Of a DNA stretch of 64,000 nt, positions 35,918 through 48,049 are shown piece by piece. The position numbers were made by a program, and so were the translations under genes. Source of the DNA: Mycteria americana (lineage: Eukaryota > Chordata > Aves > Ciconiiformes > Ciconiidae); NCBI RefSeq assembly GCF_035582795.1, contig NC_134365.1, positions 220,241,887 to 220,305,886 of the forward strand. The letters are read 5' to 3'. Position 1 is the stretch's first letter. Each line of letters starts with the position of its first letter. The notes under the pieces were generated by a model, which saw only the letters and a list, made by a program, of their open reading frames with translations, did no database searches and was not told the origin of the DNA.

Positions 35918-38032
35918 CGTGTGCTTTCTTGCCTTGCCAGCTCCACCACATCCTGCCAGGGCATCTTAGTTACTGGAGGAGGAACTTGGGCGTCACCCTT
36001 GCAGTACCTGTGGGTTTGGTGGCTGCTGAGCTTTTGTATGGATGGGGAGGGCAATCAGTGCCCAAGATTTGCAGCTTTAGGTCTTTGCAAGCCAGAGATC
36101 TGCCAGAGTTGGCCCATTGCTGCTCAAACATGGTCTTCTGAGCTGGAGCCTGGGCCAACACACAAGGGAAAAACCATGGTACAGCTTTCTCCCCCAGCCA
36201 GAAGGGATCCCTATTGCATTTTCCCCTCTACAAGAACAAGGACCTGCTCTTCACCCAACCAAGCCCATGGTTTAGTGCTTGCCCAGCGCATGCTCTGTCA
36301 TTACCATGGCTGGAAGAGAGGCCCAGGCAAAAAGTGTCCTGTTGTGGGGGCAGATGGGCACTCAGACACAACAGGCAAAGGAACAACGCGCTCAGCCTTT
36401 CCACAGTGCAAACATCCCCATAAATCATCATTACAAAATCCAGGAGGTCGGAGGTACCATTTAATGTTACAGGATAAGAGAAGGAAGGGGGAGGAAAACA
36501 GCAAGTCAAGGAGATTCATTGGTCTCAGGCTCTCCTAGACACCCCCGGGCTGGCCTAGTGCTTTGCTAGTAATACTTGGAGAGATGGAAGTGGTCCACAC
36601 ATTCGTATTCCTGAAGCACCCTATTTCTTACCACTGTTTCTAGGAAGATGTGCTCAGAGCATCTTCTCTGTTTAAGGGATGGTGCTGGAGGATCCACAGT
36701 CTGCTGTGGGTCAGAGCCCTATGGGCACTTTTGAGCTCTTCTTGAAAGCCAGCAGGTCAAAGAAGTGTTCAAAACAAAGCTCTCATCACAGATATGATGC
36801 TTGATTGCTTCAGGAACAGGAAAGCACTGTGACCGCTTTCAGGAGTGATCACAGTCTATTCAGGTCTGGCTTTGTGAGCAGCGGGTGGTTAGGAGCAACG
36901 GTATTATAGTGTCCTGATCCCAGCCCGTTTTTTCCAGGAAAAGGTGAAAGGGAGGAATTGCTTATGTATTTGGGGATTTCCAACCGTCCGGTGCTTACCA
37001 GAGACAGCAGCCCAACAGAAGCACACCCCCACCTGCCCAGCAAACTCGGCTTCGTTTTCATGTTCAAACCTGGTCACCCAGGGCTGTGCATGAGCATCAT
37101 GGTGTCAGGCACTGCTTAACCCGACTGCTGACGGTCCTGGCTCAGCCGTTTCCATGGCAAGCGACAGTGGGATGTTATTAGGGGCTCTCGCTTCCTGAGT
37201 CGGTGGGATGCTGATGAAAACAAATTGAGACGCAGAGGCAATGTCCTGAGATGCGTCCCTGCCTCTCCCTGCCATGGGTCCCGTCCCACCTCAACCCTTA
37301 GGGGTTGATAAATATCATCATAAAACCTCTCTCACAAGCAAACCTGAGATTTTTGCTGGAAAGTGGCTCTGTTGAGCAATAGATGGCCGCTCCTTTGCGA
37401 GGTGCCTACGTGCTGCTGTGGCAGTCTCCATTTTGCAGGTGGGGACCCATCTGTAGTGAGGGTGAGGGCTTTGGCCAAAGTGAGGTGGATGGTTTGTAGT
37501 GGAGCTGGACGCTGAGCCTCAGTGTTTCTCCTAGGAAGAAGCTTCACCCTGCTTCCCCGTGTACCTTTAGACAGTCGTGACCAGACGCAAATTTGAACTG
37601 GTTTTGGGAAGGAATCTGGACCCATGTTCGATGTTTGGTCTGTAACCAAACTCCAGCTCTGGCTCTTTTTTTCTGTAGCACATCCACGCTGTCATTGCAG
37701 CCATGTCTGCTGCAAAGCAGTGACATAAGTCTGCTTTAAACTTGTCTGCTCGAGGTCTTAAAATGCTGTACAGAGCCCAGAGCTCAGCCTGGGCAGCTCA
37801 GGACACCCACAAAGGGAAATATTCACATGCAGACCCCTTTCCACCACCCAGTAGTCCGGGTTAAAGCAGTCTCCAGTATCTTGGCCCCCTCCACAGGATC
37901 TACTCTACATAAGCTACCTCTGACCTATGTTCGTTTAAAACAAACCTCACCTGGGATAAAAAAATGCTCCAAACACACTCTTTTCCCCAGCAGCCCATCC
38001 CAGACTTTTGCTGCCATTACTGTGAGTTTCAT
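35918..38032. other. Non-coding stretch with no recognised gene
   Basis: A plus-strand frame of 212 codons at 35900-36538 has no family features and no convincing borders. Confidence 0.5.
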
Positions 38033-38420
38033 TGAATCATAGAATGGTTTGGGTTGGAAGGGACCTTTAAAGGTCACCTTGTCCAACCCCCCTGCCATGG
38101 GCAGGGACATCTTCAACCAGATCAGGTTGCTCAGAGCCCCGTCCAACCTGACCTTGAATGTTTCCAGGGATGGGGCATCTACCACCTCTCTGGGCAACCT
38201 GGGCCAGTGTCTCACCACCCTCAGCGTAAAACATTCCTTCCTTAGATCTAGTCTGAATCTCCCCTCTTTGAGTTTAAAACCATCACCCCTTGTCCTATTG
38301 CAGCAGACCCTGCTAAAAAGTCTGTCCCCATCTTTCTTATAATTAAGATAAGATAAGATGTGGCCCCCTTTAAGTACTGAGCAACCACAATAAGGTCACC
38401 CTGGAGCCTTCTCTTCTCCA
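38033..38420 (-). mobile_element. CR1 LINE, 3' about 390 bases, minus orientation
   Basis: GAATCATAGAATGGTTTGGG and TTGGAAGGGACCTTTAAAGG start the element; CCATGGGCAGGGACATCTTC and GGGCAACCTGGGCCAGTGTC follow. It ends in a degraded GGAGCCTTCTCTTCTCC. An extra AAGATAAGATAAGAT-type insertion sits at about 38343-38358. Confidence 0.95.
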
Positions 38421-38478
38421 TGTCTTAGCTGGCTCCATGCTATATTTCTCCATGTTTTACCTGGCTCCTTGCTACATC
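38416..38478 (+). repeat. Imperfect tandem duplication of about 32 bp
   Basis: CTCCATGTCTTAGCTGGCTC is followed, about 32 bases on, by CTCCATGTTTTACCTGGCTC, with CATGCTATAT and TTGCTACATC after each. It starts in the last bases of the CR1 copy. Confidence 0.75.
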
Positions 38479-39395
38479 TAAATATGTTGGATGTAAAGAA
38501 TCACCTCTTTGCTGTGTACCCAAAATCCATGGTTGGTGTTTGCAAAGCCATAGGGTCCCAGCTCCTTCCCTCTGAAAGCAGCACCCAGGCCCAGCAGGAT
38601 CCAGAGCTGCAGGGCAGGGGATTAAAGAGGGGGCTGCAAAGAGAAGATGGGTAAAAACTGGTGTGTGCATGGGTCATCTTGAGTTATTATCGACTGCTAC
38701 TGATCCAGCCGCAGCCCCAGACAGCGACAGCTAAGCCGGGCCTTGTCCTCATCCTCTGTGCTGTGCAAACCCAGACTGCAGTAGCTCTACCTGCAGATGC
38801 AATTGTAAGGATGGACATAGCAGCGGGAAGAAGAGGACAACACCCTTTCCAGGTTGAGGAAACCCTACTGGAAAGCACAGCGAGTGGGCTGAAATACAGC
38901 CTGGCTCGAGCGACAAAGTCCAGGGACTGGTGGTTTTGAGGTGACACCCACTGGTGAGGAGCAAGACTGCAAGCAGGGTGAGATGCCTTGGCCACACTGC
39001 CTTCAAACAACCTTGGGGGGGGTCTTCAGATTTGCAGACTGTCCTTAAGAGAGACCAGATTTAACTAGCACACCAAAAGAAATACCCCAGAAAGTGGATA
39101 GACATTTAACTGCAGCCTATGGCTGCTCTAGGACTGCCTGTCCCTCCCAGCTTCAGAAACGTCCATGGTGGTTTTGTAGCGATTACTTTATGTATCAGCA
39201 GAGCATTTAAAAGATCTAGGCAAGGACAAGGGTTCTGCTACTGTCCAGTTGTGATAGGTGGTCATATAACACCCCCTCTCATGGATGGTGCAAAGCAGGG
39301 GTTCCTGCCCCAGAAAGCTTATAAGCAAGGAGAGAACAAGTAACTGATTGCACATGATTTAGACAAAAATGGGGGGGAAAGGGATGTTCCATTAA

Positions 39396-39640
39396 AACAC
39401 ATCAACATTAGACTGGATATTAGGAAATTTTACTTCACTGCAAGGGTTATCAAGCATTGGAAGAGGCTGCCCAGGGCAGTGGTTGAGTCCCCATCCCTGG
39501 AGGTATTTAAAGGATGTTTGGATGAGGTGCCTAGGGACATGGTGTAGTGGTGGGCTTGGCAGTGTTAGGTTTACGGTTGGACTCGATGATCTTAAAGGTC
39601 TTTTCCAACCTCTACGATTCTGTGATTCTGTGATTCTGTA
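39396..39640 (+). mobile_element. CR1 LINE, 3' about 245 bases
   Basis: ACTGGATATTAGGAAATTTT, TGCCCAGGGCAGTGGTTGAG, then the 3' UTR phrase GGTTGGACTCGATGATCTTA and octamers ATTCTGTG. It is truncated at the 5' end. Confidence 0.95.
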
Positions 39641-40246
39641 ACAGGGACAATATTTCCAGCAGGAACAGCTGTAATATGTGAGCCCAGGGAAGATTTTACA
39701 TGCTTGGGAACCTCAGCATTCAAAGGTGGTTTCGCAGATCAGGGAACAAGCAGGAGTGAGGCTGAGGGTGGTCCAAGCAGAGGTTAAACCCATAAGGTTA
39801 CACCTTGGAGCCTGTCTGGGCTTTGCATGGAGTGGTCATGGTGGTGAGCTTGATCCTGCAGCCACCCTGTCCTGTGCACACAAATATCTCGGAGCAAGCA
39901 GGCCTAACAGCAGTCAGGATTTGCGTGGCAGATTAAGATGCTGAGAAAAGGGGGGTGTTGGTGCTATGGAATTGGAGAATTAGGCAAAATTTTCTCATGC
40001 ATCCCTTCATGCCTCAGTTTCCCTTCTGAGCCATAGCATGACCTGAGCAGCGGGTCTCTCAGGCTGAATCACACATTTCCCCCCCGCCTTTTTCTTTCTC
40101 ACGGAGAAGTCCCTGACCACCTCCAAGTCAAAGATGGGACCAATCTTCGAGTCATGCAGCCAGATTTCACCTCCATCCCCAGGAAGCCATTCGTGTGCTC
40201 CCACCTAAGCCAGGCAGGCAATTACAATGACGTAGGTTTTTTATTT

Positions 40247-40278
40247 GGGGGTGGGGGGGGACAGGGGGGGTGGGGGGT
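40247..40278 (+). repeat. G-rich tract with G-quadruplex potential
   Basis: Four G runs of five or more (5, 8, 7 and 6) are separated by T, ACA and T. This fits a canonical G-quadruplex motif with very short loops. Confidence 0.85.
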
Positions 40279-40289
40279 TTTTTGTTTCT

Positions 40290-41355
40290 TACAAAAAACT
40301 TTCTTTCTTCTTTGACAAAAGTGAAAGTTTAGTATTCATGTCCACTTTAACAAACCTGTTTTCTTGGACATCCTAAAGCAAGTAAGTATCCCCTTCTCCA
40401 AGGTGGCCCAGGTATTATTTGCCTGGTCAGGTTCAAGCTGCAGGACCTGGACCCCAAGAAGCTGAGTCAGTGCATGTCAGACGGGGGTGCATCATGCTTC
40501 GATGATGCTAAGACAAGTTGGCGAGCTTGGATTAACCTATGATGCTGTGAGCCTTGTCTGGGACCTCCCCAGCTCCACTGTAATTGCAGGAGTGTAATGG
40601 GAACCACCTTCCCCTTTTCAGGGCTCATTTCAACCATCCTTTCCTTTGATCCCTTCATTTTGGACAAACGAGGACCAACTTAAATGCCAGCCATACAGGT
40701 TGAGCTGGCAGCTGTATGTGAACTGGAAAGGGGGTCTGAGCACCCTTGGCCCAAGGGGACACCCCGAGATGGAGAGGGACACAATGCTCCCTAGAAGAAA
40801 AAGTTATTTTGCAGAGGTGCCTCCTACCCAGAGCCTACTGGCCAAGGCACCAGGCTTGGGCAGGAGCCTTGTGTGTTACTGAGTCCCCATTTCATCCAGG
40901 AGACGGAAAACACCTTCTCCTTTCCCAGTTTTTACTAACTGGATGGGTTTTGAGAAAATCTTGGAGGTTTTGGATGGAGAAGTGTTGATCTTGCAGCAGA
41001 TGGCGCTTCTGGCTCGGAAATAGGACCGGGAAGAGGGCTCTTGGTCTGCTGAGCAGGTAGCCGAGCAAGGCAGTGGCTCCCAAGCATTGATCATCGGAGA
41101 GGGCAAGAGTACCTTGCAAATACCCCAAATTCAGGCTTGCTGGCCTCGCTTCACTACGCCTTTCAGAAGGTCTTCCCAGTCCTCTTTCATCTCCCCTTGA
41201 TGCATTGTAAATACATCATGCACCCCGTACAGAATATTTGCAGCCATCACTGCAAGCAAACAAAACCTCGGGTTTGGGTTGGTCCTTACACATATTTATG
41301 ACAGCTGGTTTTGGAAAAAAACCCACTGAGGGAATTATACGCCTTCAGACATTTT
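40290..41355. other. Non-coding stretch with no recognised gene
   Basis: Chance frames only; I see no repeat. Confidence 0.5.
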
Positions 41356-41359
41356 CTTC

Positions 41360-41460
41360 ATGTTTGAGAGAGGAGAGTTTGAGTTTGGAGAGAGGAGAGA
41401 GGAGTTTGAGTTTGGAGAGAGGAGTTTGAGTTTGTTTGAGTTTGGAGAGAGGAGAGAGGT
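41360..41460 (+). repeat. Minisatellite-like array next to the GAGGA satellite
   Basis: Units alternate GGAGAGAGGAG with TTTGAG: GGAGAGAGGAGTTTGAGTTT recurs with small length changes. It leads directly into the pure pentamer array, so both probably arose by slippage from the same seed. Confidence 0.85.
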
Positions 41461-41675
41461 GAGGAGAGGAGAGGAGAGGAGAGGAGAGGAGAGGAGAGGA
41501 GAGGAGAGGAGAGGAGAGGAGAGGAGAGGAGAGGAGAGGAGAGGAGAGGAGAGGAGAGGAGAGGAGAGGAGAGGAGAGGAGAGGAGAGGAGAGGAGAGGA
41601 GAGGAGAGGAGAGGAGAGGAGAGGAGAGGAGAGGAGAGGAGAGGAGAGGAGAGGAGAGGAGAGGAGAGGAGAGGA
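41461..41675 (+). repeat. GAGGA pentanucleotide satellite, about 43 perfect units
   Basis: About 215 bases of uninterrupted GAGGA, followed by a short A run. The length suggests a highly variable locus. Frames read from it (Ser-Ser-Pro-Leu-Leu on one strand, Gly-Glu-Glu-Arg-Arg on the other) are artefacts. Confidence 0.98.
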
Positions 41676-41781
41676 AAAAAAAAACAGGAAAGGAAAGCTT
41701 TCAATGAAATCAGAATACCACATTTTGCTGTTATAGCTGGAAGTAGTGTTTTCAGAATTTTAACCAAGATTACTTTGGATT

Positions 41782-41787
41782 TAATTA

Positions 41788-41837
<50 letters not shown>

Positions 41838-41838
41838 G
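41782..41838 (+). repeat. TTA trinucleotide microsatellite
   Basis: About 17 TTA units, with one impure unit near the left end. Confidence 0.95.
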
Positions 41839-42082
41839 CATGAACAATACAGCAAAATATTTCCATCTGCCTGAAAAAACTAAACGCTCTTTCATGGAGA
41901 GTTTATACTTTTTAAGGTCTTGTTATTGGTCTTGTCCAATAAAAATGTAGGTCAAAATGTCAAGGAAGAGCAAAATCTACACATATTTATATGCAGGTAC
42001 ACATACACCCTCCATTTATTCCCAAGTGCACTGTGAAATAATGTATGGAGAACCCATCAGATGGCAAGCTCATTACATGACA

Positions 42083-43358
42083 AATCATAGAATCATAGAA
42101 TCATGGAACAGTTTGGGTTGGAAAGGACCTTTAAAGGTCATCTAGTCCAACGCCCCCTGCAATAAGCAGGGACATCTTCAACCAGACCAGGTTGCTCAGA
42201 GCTCCGTCCATCCTGACCTTGAGTATTTCCAGGGATGGGGCATCTACCACCTCTCTGGGCAACCTGGGCCAGTGTTTCACCACCCTCATTGTGAAAAATG
42301 TCTTCCTTAGATCTAGTCTGAATCTCCCCTCTTTTAGTTTAAAACCATTACCCCTGTCGTATCGCTACAGGCCTTGCTAAGAAGTCTGTCCCGTCTTTCC
42401 TGTAGGCCCCCTTTAAGTACTGGAAGGCTGCTATAAGGTCTCCCCGCAGCCTTCTCTTCTCCAGGCTGAACAACCCCAACTCTCCCAGCCTTTCTCCACA
42501 GCAGAGGTGTTCCAGCCCTCGGATCATTTTCGTGGCCTCCTCTGGACCCGCTCCAACAGCTCCATGTCCTTCCTGTGCTGAGGACCCCCGAGCTGGACGC
42601 AGCACTGCAGGGGGGTCTCACCAGAGCGGAGCAGAGGGGCAGAATCCCCTCCCTCGCCCTGCTGGCCACGCTGCTCTGGATGCAGCCCAGGATACGGTTG
42701 GCTTTCTGGGCTGCGAGTGCACATTGTCTGCTCATGTCCAGCTTTTCATCCACCAGTACCCTCAAGTCCTTCTCCGCAGGGCTGCTCTCCATCCCTTCAT
42801 CCCCCAGCCTGTGTTGATACCAGGGGTTGCCCTAACCCAGGGGCAGGACCCTGCACTTGGCCTTGTTGAACCTCATGAGGTTCATGTGGGCCCACTTCTC
42901 AAGCTTGTCCAGGTCCCTCTGGATGGCATCCTGTCCCTCAGGCGTGTCAGCTGCACCACTCAGCTTGGTGCCATCTGCAACCTTGCTGAGGGTGCACTTG
43001 ATCCCACTGTCTATGTCATTGATGAAGATACTAAACAGTCCTGGTCCCAGTACGGACCCCTGAGGGACACCACTCATCACTGATCTCCATCTGGACGTTG
43101 AGCCATTGACCACTACCCTCTGGATGCGACCATCCAACTCAGTCCTCATCTAGAGAACAATCCACCCATCAAATCCATATCTCTCCAATTTAGAGAGAAG
43201 GATGTTGTGGGGGACCGTGTCAAAGGCCTTAGAGAATTCCAGCTAGACGACATCCGTAGCTCTTTCTTTGTCCACTGATGTAGTCACTCCATCATAGAAA
43301 GCCACTAGGTTGGTCAGGCAGGACTTGCCCTTGGTGGACTTACCTGACTCATAATAAC
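42083..43358 (-). mobile_element. CR1 LINE, longest copy here, with part of ORF2 reverse transcriptase
   Basis: About 1.28 kb in minus orientation, from the octamer tail (ATCATAGA repeats at 42083) back into ORF2. The frame shows [20 protein letters not shown], then [12 protein letters not shown] and FINDID, then [31 protein letters not shown] and [19 protein letters not shown]. The copy is dead: the active-site ADD reads ADG, the motif A Asp reads Glu, and TAG stops lie at 43243-43245 and 43150-43152. It is truncated at the 5' end near 43358 and nearly matches the plus-strand copy at 20.7-21.3 kb in the shared part, so both are of the same young subfamily. Confidence 0.97.
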
Positions 43359-44630
43359 TGCTTAGAGAGAGAGAAAAAAAAAAGAGTGCTCTCTGATGGG
43401 TGGATGTGAGGACTTCCAGGGTTTCTCCCAGGATGATTTGTGCACAATAAGGATTTTTTCCTTATGGGAGGAGAAGAGGGCAAGGTCAGTCAGAAGACGG
43501 AGTTAGTGCCCAACCACATAAACATCTGTCTGCACAGCAGAGGCTGAAACCAAGCTAACACCCGGCCCTGATGGCAGATCAGGCTGGATATGAACGGATG
43601 CGCCTGGGCAAATAAACTGCTCCTGCCTCCCAGCTGACCCATGAAAATTGCAATTTTCTGACACATTTTTGCTCATCCTTGAACACTTCTATATTATAAT
43701 TGTTTTTTTCTCTCCCCTAATTGCTGTTCTTTAAGGGGTGTGGGCTTGAGAGAGGCAAGATTTTTATTAAAAGAAAGGCTTTTTTCCTGCTTGAACACAG
43801 GTTACTGAATTACTCACATGCCTTTGATCAGAAACACGATCAAATATTTATACAGTGGGAGATCCATCTGTTCAGATGAATTCCCAGCAGGGTAGCTCCA
43901 TTCCCGTCTTATTACTCACTTTGTTTTCCTCACTCGCTCCATTTTTCCTGGAATAAATTGGTTAAAGACTGACAGTGGAGGGAGTAAATATTTCTTATCC
44001 TTTCTCATCTGCAAACATAGGAAATAGTCCTGTTTACTTGCATGTGCATTTATTTAGCAGTGGATTTGGGGACTGATCTGCACACAAAGAGTGGTCCCCG
44101 GGCTGGGCTGGCTCTGACTGTACCCGGCTGGGCAACGCTCAGCCCATCAATCACTTATTCTGACACTTTCCATGTGTATCAGCTGGAGGACAAATAAATT
44201 TCATGCTGAGATACCTGCATTTCCATTTTGACCCACTGACCTTCGTGGAAGCAGCATTTCTCTGTAAATGTCTGTGCAATTATAGGGGTAGATACAGGAT
44301 GGGTACCAAGCATGGAAGGGGGGGAGGATTAAACCTCCTATAGAAGAAAGCCCTTTCAAAGGAGGAAAAAAAATGCATCTGCATTGGTGTGGAATGTGTT
44401 GAGCCAGTGTAACTAATAAGACTAGAACAAAGGCTGAAAAATGAGAATACCAACATGGGGATCCATATGCATTTGGGGGCATTTCAGCCCCCAAGTTATG
44501 CCTGCAGGTCACCCCTTGGTCCCCAGTGGATGGATGGTCTCCGCTGGGAGATTTACCCCACCTGGGGCAGGAGAGATGCTGTCTCCGTTGTTTAGTAGCT
44601 TCTCGTGACAAACTCAAATGGCTGTCCCAT
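43359..44630. other. Non-coding stretch with no recognised gene
   Basis: AT-rich unique DNA (about 43640-44060) that could be conserved regulatory sequence by its look; I cannot test this. Confidence 0.45.
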
Positions 44631-44631
44631 A

Positions 44632-44830
44632 GGATCACAGTCAATGTGAGCTGGAAGGGACTTCAGGAGGTCTCTAGTGCAACCTCCTGCTCACAGCAGG
44701 GTTAGCTCTGGGGTTTGGACTCAGGGATTTATCCAGTTATGGCTTGAAAACTTTCAAGGATGGAGCTTGCACAACCTCTCTGGGCCAACCCTGCCACCAA
44801 TTCTCTTCCAAATCCACCTCCACTGAGACA
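44632..44830 (-). mobile_element. CR1 LINE fragment, diverged
   Basis: AGGATCACAGTCAATGTGAG, CTGGAAGGGACTTCAGGAGG, then GCAACCTCCTGCTCACAGCA and CACAACCTCTCTGGGCCAAC follow the CR1 order in reverse complement. It is more diverged than the 38 and 42 kb copies. Confidence 0.85.
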
Positions 44831-47073
44831 AAAGCATCCTCTGGCCTCTGCCAGTGTCTCAGCAGATGGGCTGAGGCCTCTTGAAAGAGCTGGTCATCCC
44901 TGGACAGACCAGTTCCTAAAGCGCTATGCTGTTATTACAACTGATTATAACATAGCCAGGTTTAAGCAAACCCATGTGCCAACACCTAAACCGAAGACAA
45001 GCCAAGACCTATTGTGCCCCACCAGGAGGGAGTGGGCTGAGATCAAAGCCACCCAGCAACCAGGAAAGGAGTGAGATTGTAAGAAAACCCTATAGAAAGG
45101 TGTTTCATATAATACACTGTGTGCTGATCGCATTCCCATCTGTGTCTGAGAAGGGCGGCTGTATGCTGACCAAGGCACCATCAGTGCTTCTCTAGGAGGT
45201 CACCACCACCCCAGGCTGGTGGAGGGGACATTCCTGGTAGAAACAGAAATCCTGCATCACCGACTGGTATCGGAGACTGAGCAGGAGACAGGGAAAGAAA
45301 GAAGGAATGCCCTGAGCCTTTAGCATCTCTTTGATCTACTGTTGACTTTGCAATCAAAGCCAGAAGCTCTCCTCTCCGGCCCCCGCTTAGAAAGCAAATT
45401 GTCACCAGCCAGCGTAGCATAGTCCAAGAGCAAGGGACAAAGTCTCACCGGTTCAGAGCTCGAAAAGCTTCTGACCCACTGTCAAAAATCTCATCTGCAG
45501 CCAAAGCAAACCCAGCCTTGTCCTCTGCCCAGGCGAGTCCTGACATCGGGATTTATAGACATAGTTACCACTACATTAATGAGCTCTGGAGAGCGTCTGC
45601 TGCCAGCTTCATTACAGATGGGTGGAAAAATATCATTCTGAGGAATCCCCCAGCTGGACATAAATATTTAGCATGTGATCAGCTGCTCAGTATTCCCCTG
45701 ACCTGAATAAATCTGTGTTGTTTCCCCTTGCCTTCATATAAAAGACCCATCATCAGGATCACTCCCCTCACTTAATCTTTTTGAGGGGCGCAGTGGAGAT
45801 GGCTGGTTTATATCTCTGTGTAGCCCCCGAATCCCTCCATCTCTGGCAGAAAAGCTGTTTAAGGCCAAATCGTCTCTCTGAGGCAAGTTCAGCTCAGCCC
45901 AACAGAACGTTACAGTAATTTATATTGCATGTAGTGTAAAGGCTGGGGCCGCTCAGCAGCTCACAAGGGCTGAAACAGAGCCTGCTGTTGGGTCTTCCAG
46001 TCTGGAGCAGGCATTACGTGGGCCCTTGGTAAACTCAGCCTTTTAGACCCCAGGAACAGCTATTTGGGCTCAGGTTAGACATCTTTCTAACCCAGTATTT
46101 CAAGACCAATAGAAGGTGCAAGTAGATATTGGTGCTTTCACTGTATATTCCCCCAGCAGTTTGCAGCTCATGGTTTTCTTGAGCTAGAAATGGTATCTTT
46201 GTGCTAATACAACCTATGGGATTTTTCTTTCATGAACTTTGGCCATTTGCTTTCCTGAGGCCATGTAAATTTTTGACATCCACAGTATCTTGTGGTAACG
46301 AGTTCACAGATTAATGACATGAAAGAGAATATCTGCTTCAGCATGTTTGTAGCTTCCCACCTGGTAATTTAATTAAATGACCTCTCGTTTGTGCATTATG
46401 AGAATGACCAAATATTCCTTATTTACTGTCTTTGAATCACTTCTGGCATCTGTCATATTTCTCTTTATAAGGCTAAAATGTCTTTGCCTGTCGTGTGGTG
46501 TCTTCCCCAGCTCCCCCAGCCAGCCTGTAGTTTTTCATTGGAGTCATGCAAAGCCTGCTTCCATTCTCTTTGGCCAAGGTGTTGCAGACAATGAGAGGGG
46601 TTGTAACCAGGCAAGCTCGTGTTTGCATGCAAGTAGCAGACTACAAGAGCTGAAAGAACTGAGACTGCAAAAGCCCTGGCACAGACTATGGGAGATGTAC
46701 ATTGAAATCCATGTTCTGCCACTGACTTACTGGGCGACCCTGAGCAAAGAAAGAACAGCAGCCCCTTGGGGCACTGGGCACCCATAGCCCATCAGGTTCA
46801 GTGGGAGATGAATATTTCCTACTTTGGAGGTATCATACTGCTCTCGTTGCATGGATGCTGAGCAAACTCCTCTAAAAAAGGGGCACTGAGAAGTTAAAGG
46901 CATTACACATGTGGGGCAGGGGGTGCCTGTTTTAGCATGTTAGATGATTGATGGGCCGGGTGCAGACGGGTGAAGGCAACCCCAAGGGTTGTCTTCCTTG
47001 GAAGACTGTCCCCGTCATCTACTTTCACGTGGCCTAAAGATGCATCTATTCACATGCATAAAGACAGCTTTGG
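44831..47073. other. Non-coding stretch with no recognised gene
   Basis: One MIR-like fragment at 46708-46752; otherwise nothing. Confidence 0.5.
46708..46752 (+). repeat. MIR-like SINE fragment
   Basis: TTCTGCCACTGACTTACTGG followed by GCGACCCTGAGCAAAG fits the MIR left half. Confidence 0.55.
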
Positions 47074-47112
47074 TTTTTTTCTTCTTCTTTTTTTTTTTTT
47101 TTTTTTTTTCCT
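47074..47112 (+). repeat. Poly-T tract
   Basis: About 22 consecutive T bases preceded by CTTCTTC-type pyrimidines. Confidence 0.9.
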
Positions 47113-48049
47113 TGTGTCATTATGAAAACAGAAGTTGATTCGGAGCCATTCTGCAGCTTTAGATGCAGGTTTTTCATGACAGCTTGTGCATGCCTTTCAC
47201 AGCAGGGGCTAAAAGAGGGCTTGGCCCTCAGGCTGCTGTAGTCGGTAAAAGGCTTTTTATAAACTCTCCTATGCTCTGCATCAGGCCCTAAGAGTTAAAA
47301 AATGGAGGAGATTGAGTTAGTCAGTATGGAGAGCTTTGATACCATTGCTAACACCTCCTGTAATAACTCCTGGAATGCCCTAATTAGAGGAAAAGAGAAG
47401 GAGAGAGCATGTGTCTCCCAAAAGCATAAATCTCCTCTATTATTTGTAATTTCTTCTTGAGACAGGGGCTCTGGGAGTGCACTGCTTGGAGTGAAGGAGG
47501 AAAAAACTCTTGATCCTGAGAAAATAGGCTTTGTTGTGCTTATTTTTATGTTTTCGAACAGGTTATTGGTTCAATCCAGGATTCTTAGTTGAAAGGGTCT
47601 TAGTCATAGTCTTCCTAAAGGGAAAGAAAGGGGGTGAAATAGTCTAGGGAAGATGCGGACTTGCTGGGAGAAATTTCTCTAGGTTGAGGTTTTTTAACTA
47701 GATCTGAAGATGATTGCAGCCTGGTTTGTCTGGACTCAAGCCATACACTTGACAGTATACCCAGCTCATATATTGCAGATTTCTCTTCTTCCAGGGGCAA
47801 AGGGATGGGCCCAAAGCATATGGCCTCCAATTTTCATAGCAGCTCTAATCCATGTGAGTAATGATGAACTCAAATGGTCCTGCTGATAAAGAGAAATCGT
47901 CACTAGGAGCAGGATAGGTGGTCAAATGCAGTAACACTAAACATCAGATTTGGAATCTTTGAAGTGATCAAAATTTTACTTCCTCCCCCCCTCCCCCAGT
48001 TTTCCAATGTTTCACCTCTCCAGACCCCGCTCCTTTCCTCCACCACTAG
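47113..48049. other. Non-coding stretch with no recognised gene
   Basis: It includes an AT-rich patch at 47330-47460 and a C-rich run just before the coiled-coil relic (about 47986-48000). Confidence 0.45.

Noticed and set aside
35900..36538. A 212-codon plus-strand frame
   Set aside because: No domain, no convincing splice borders, Cys/Trp/Ser/Pro-rich composition typical of chance frames in GC-rich DNA.
41345..41866. A 173-codon frame rich in Leu-Ser-Ser-Pro and Ile runs
   Set aside because: It is a reading of the GAGGA satellite and the TTA microsatellite on the minus strand, not a gene.
42334..43149. Frames of 105 to 183 codons on both strands
   Set aside because: They are sense and antisense readings of the CR1 copy.
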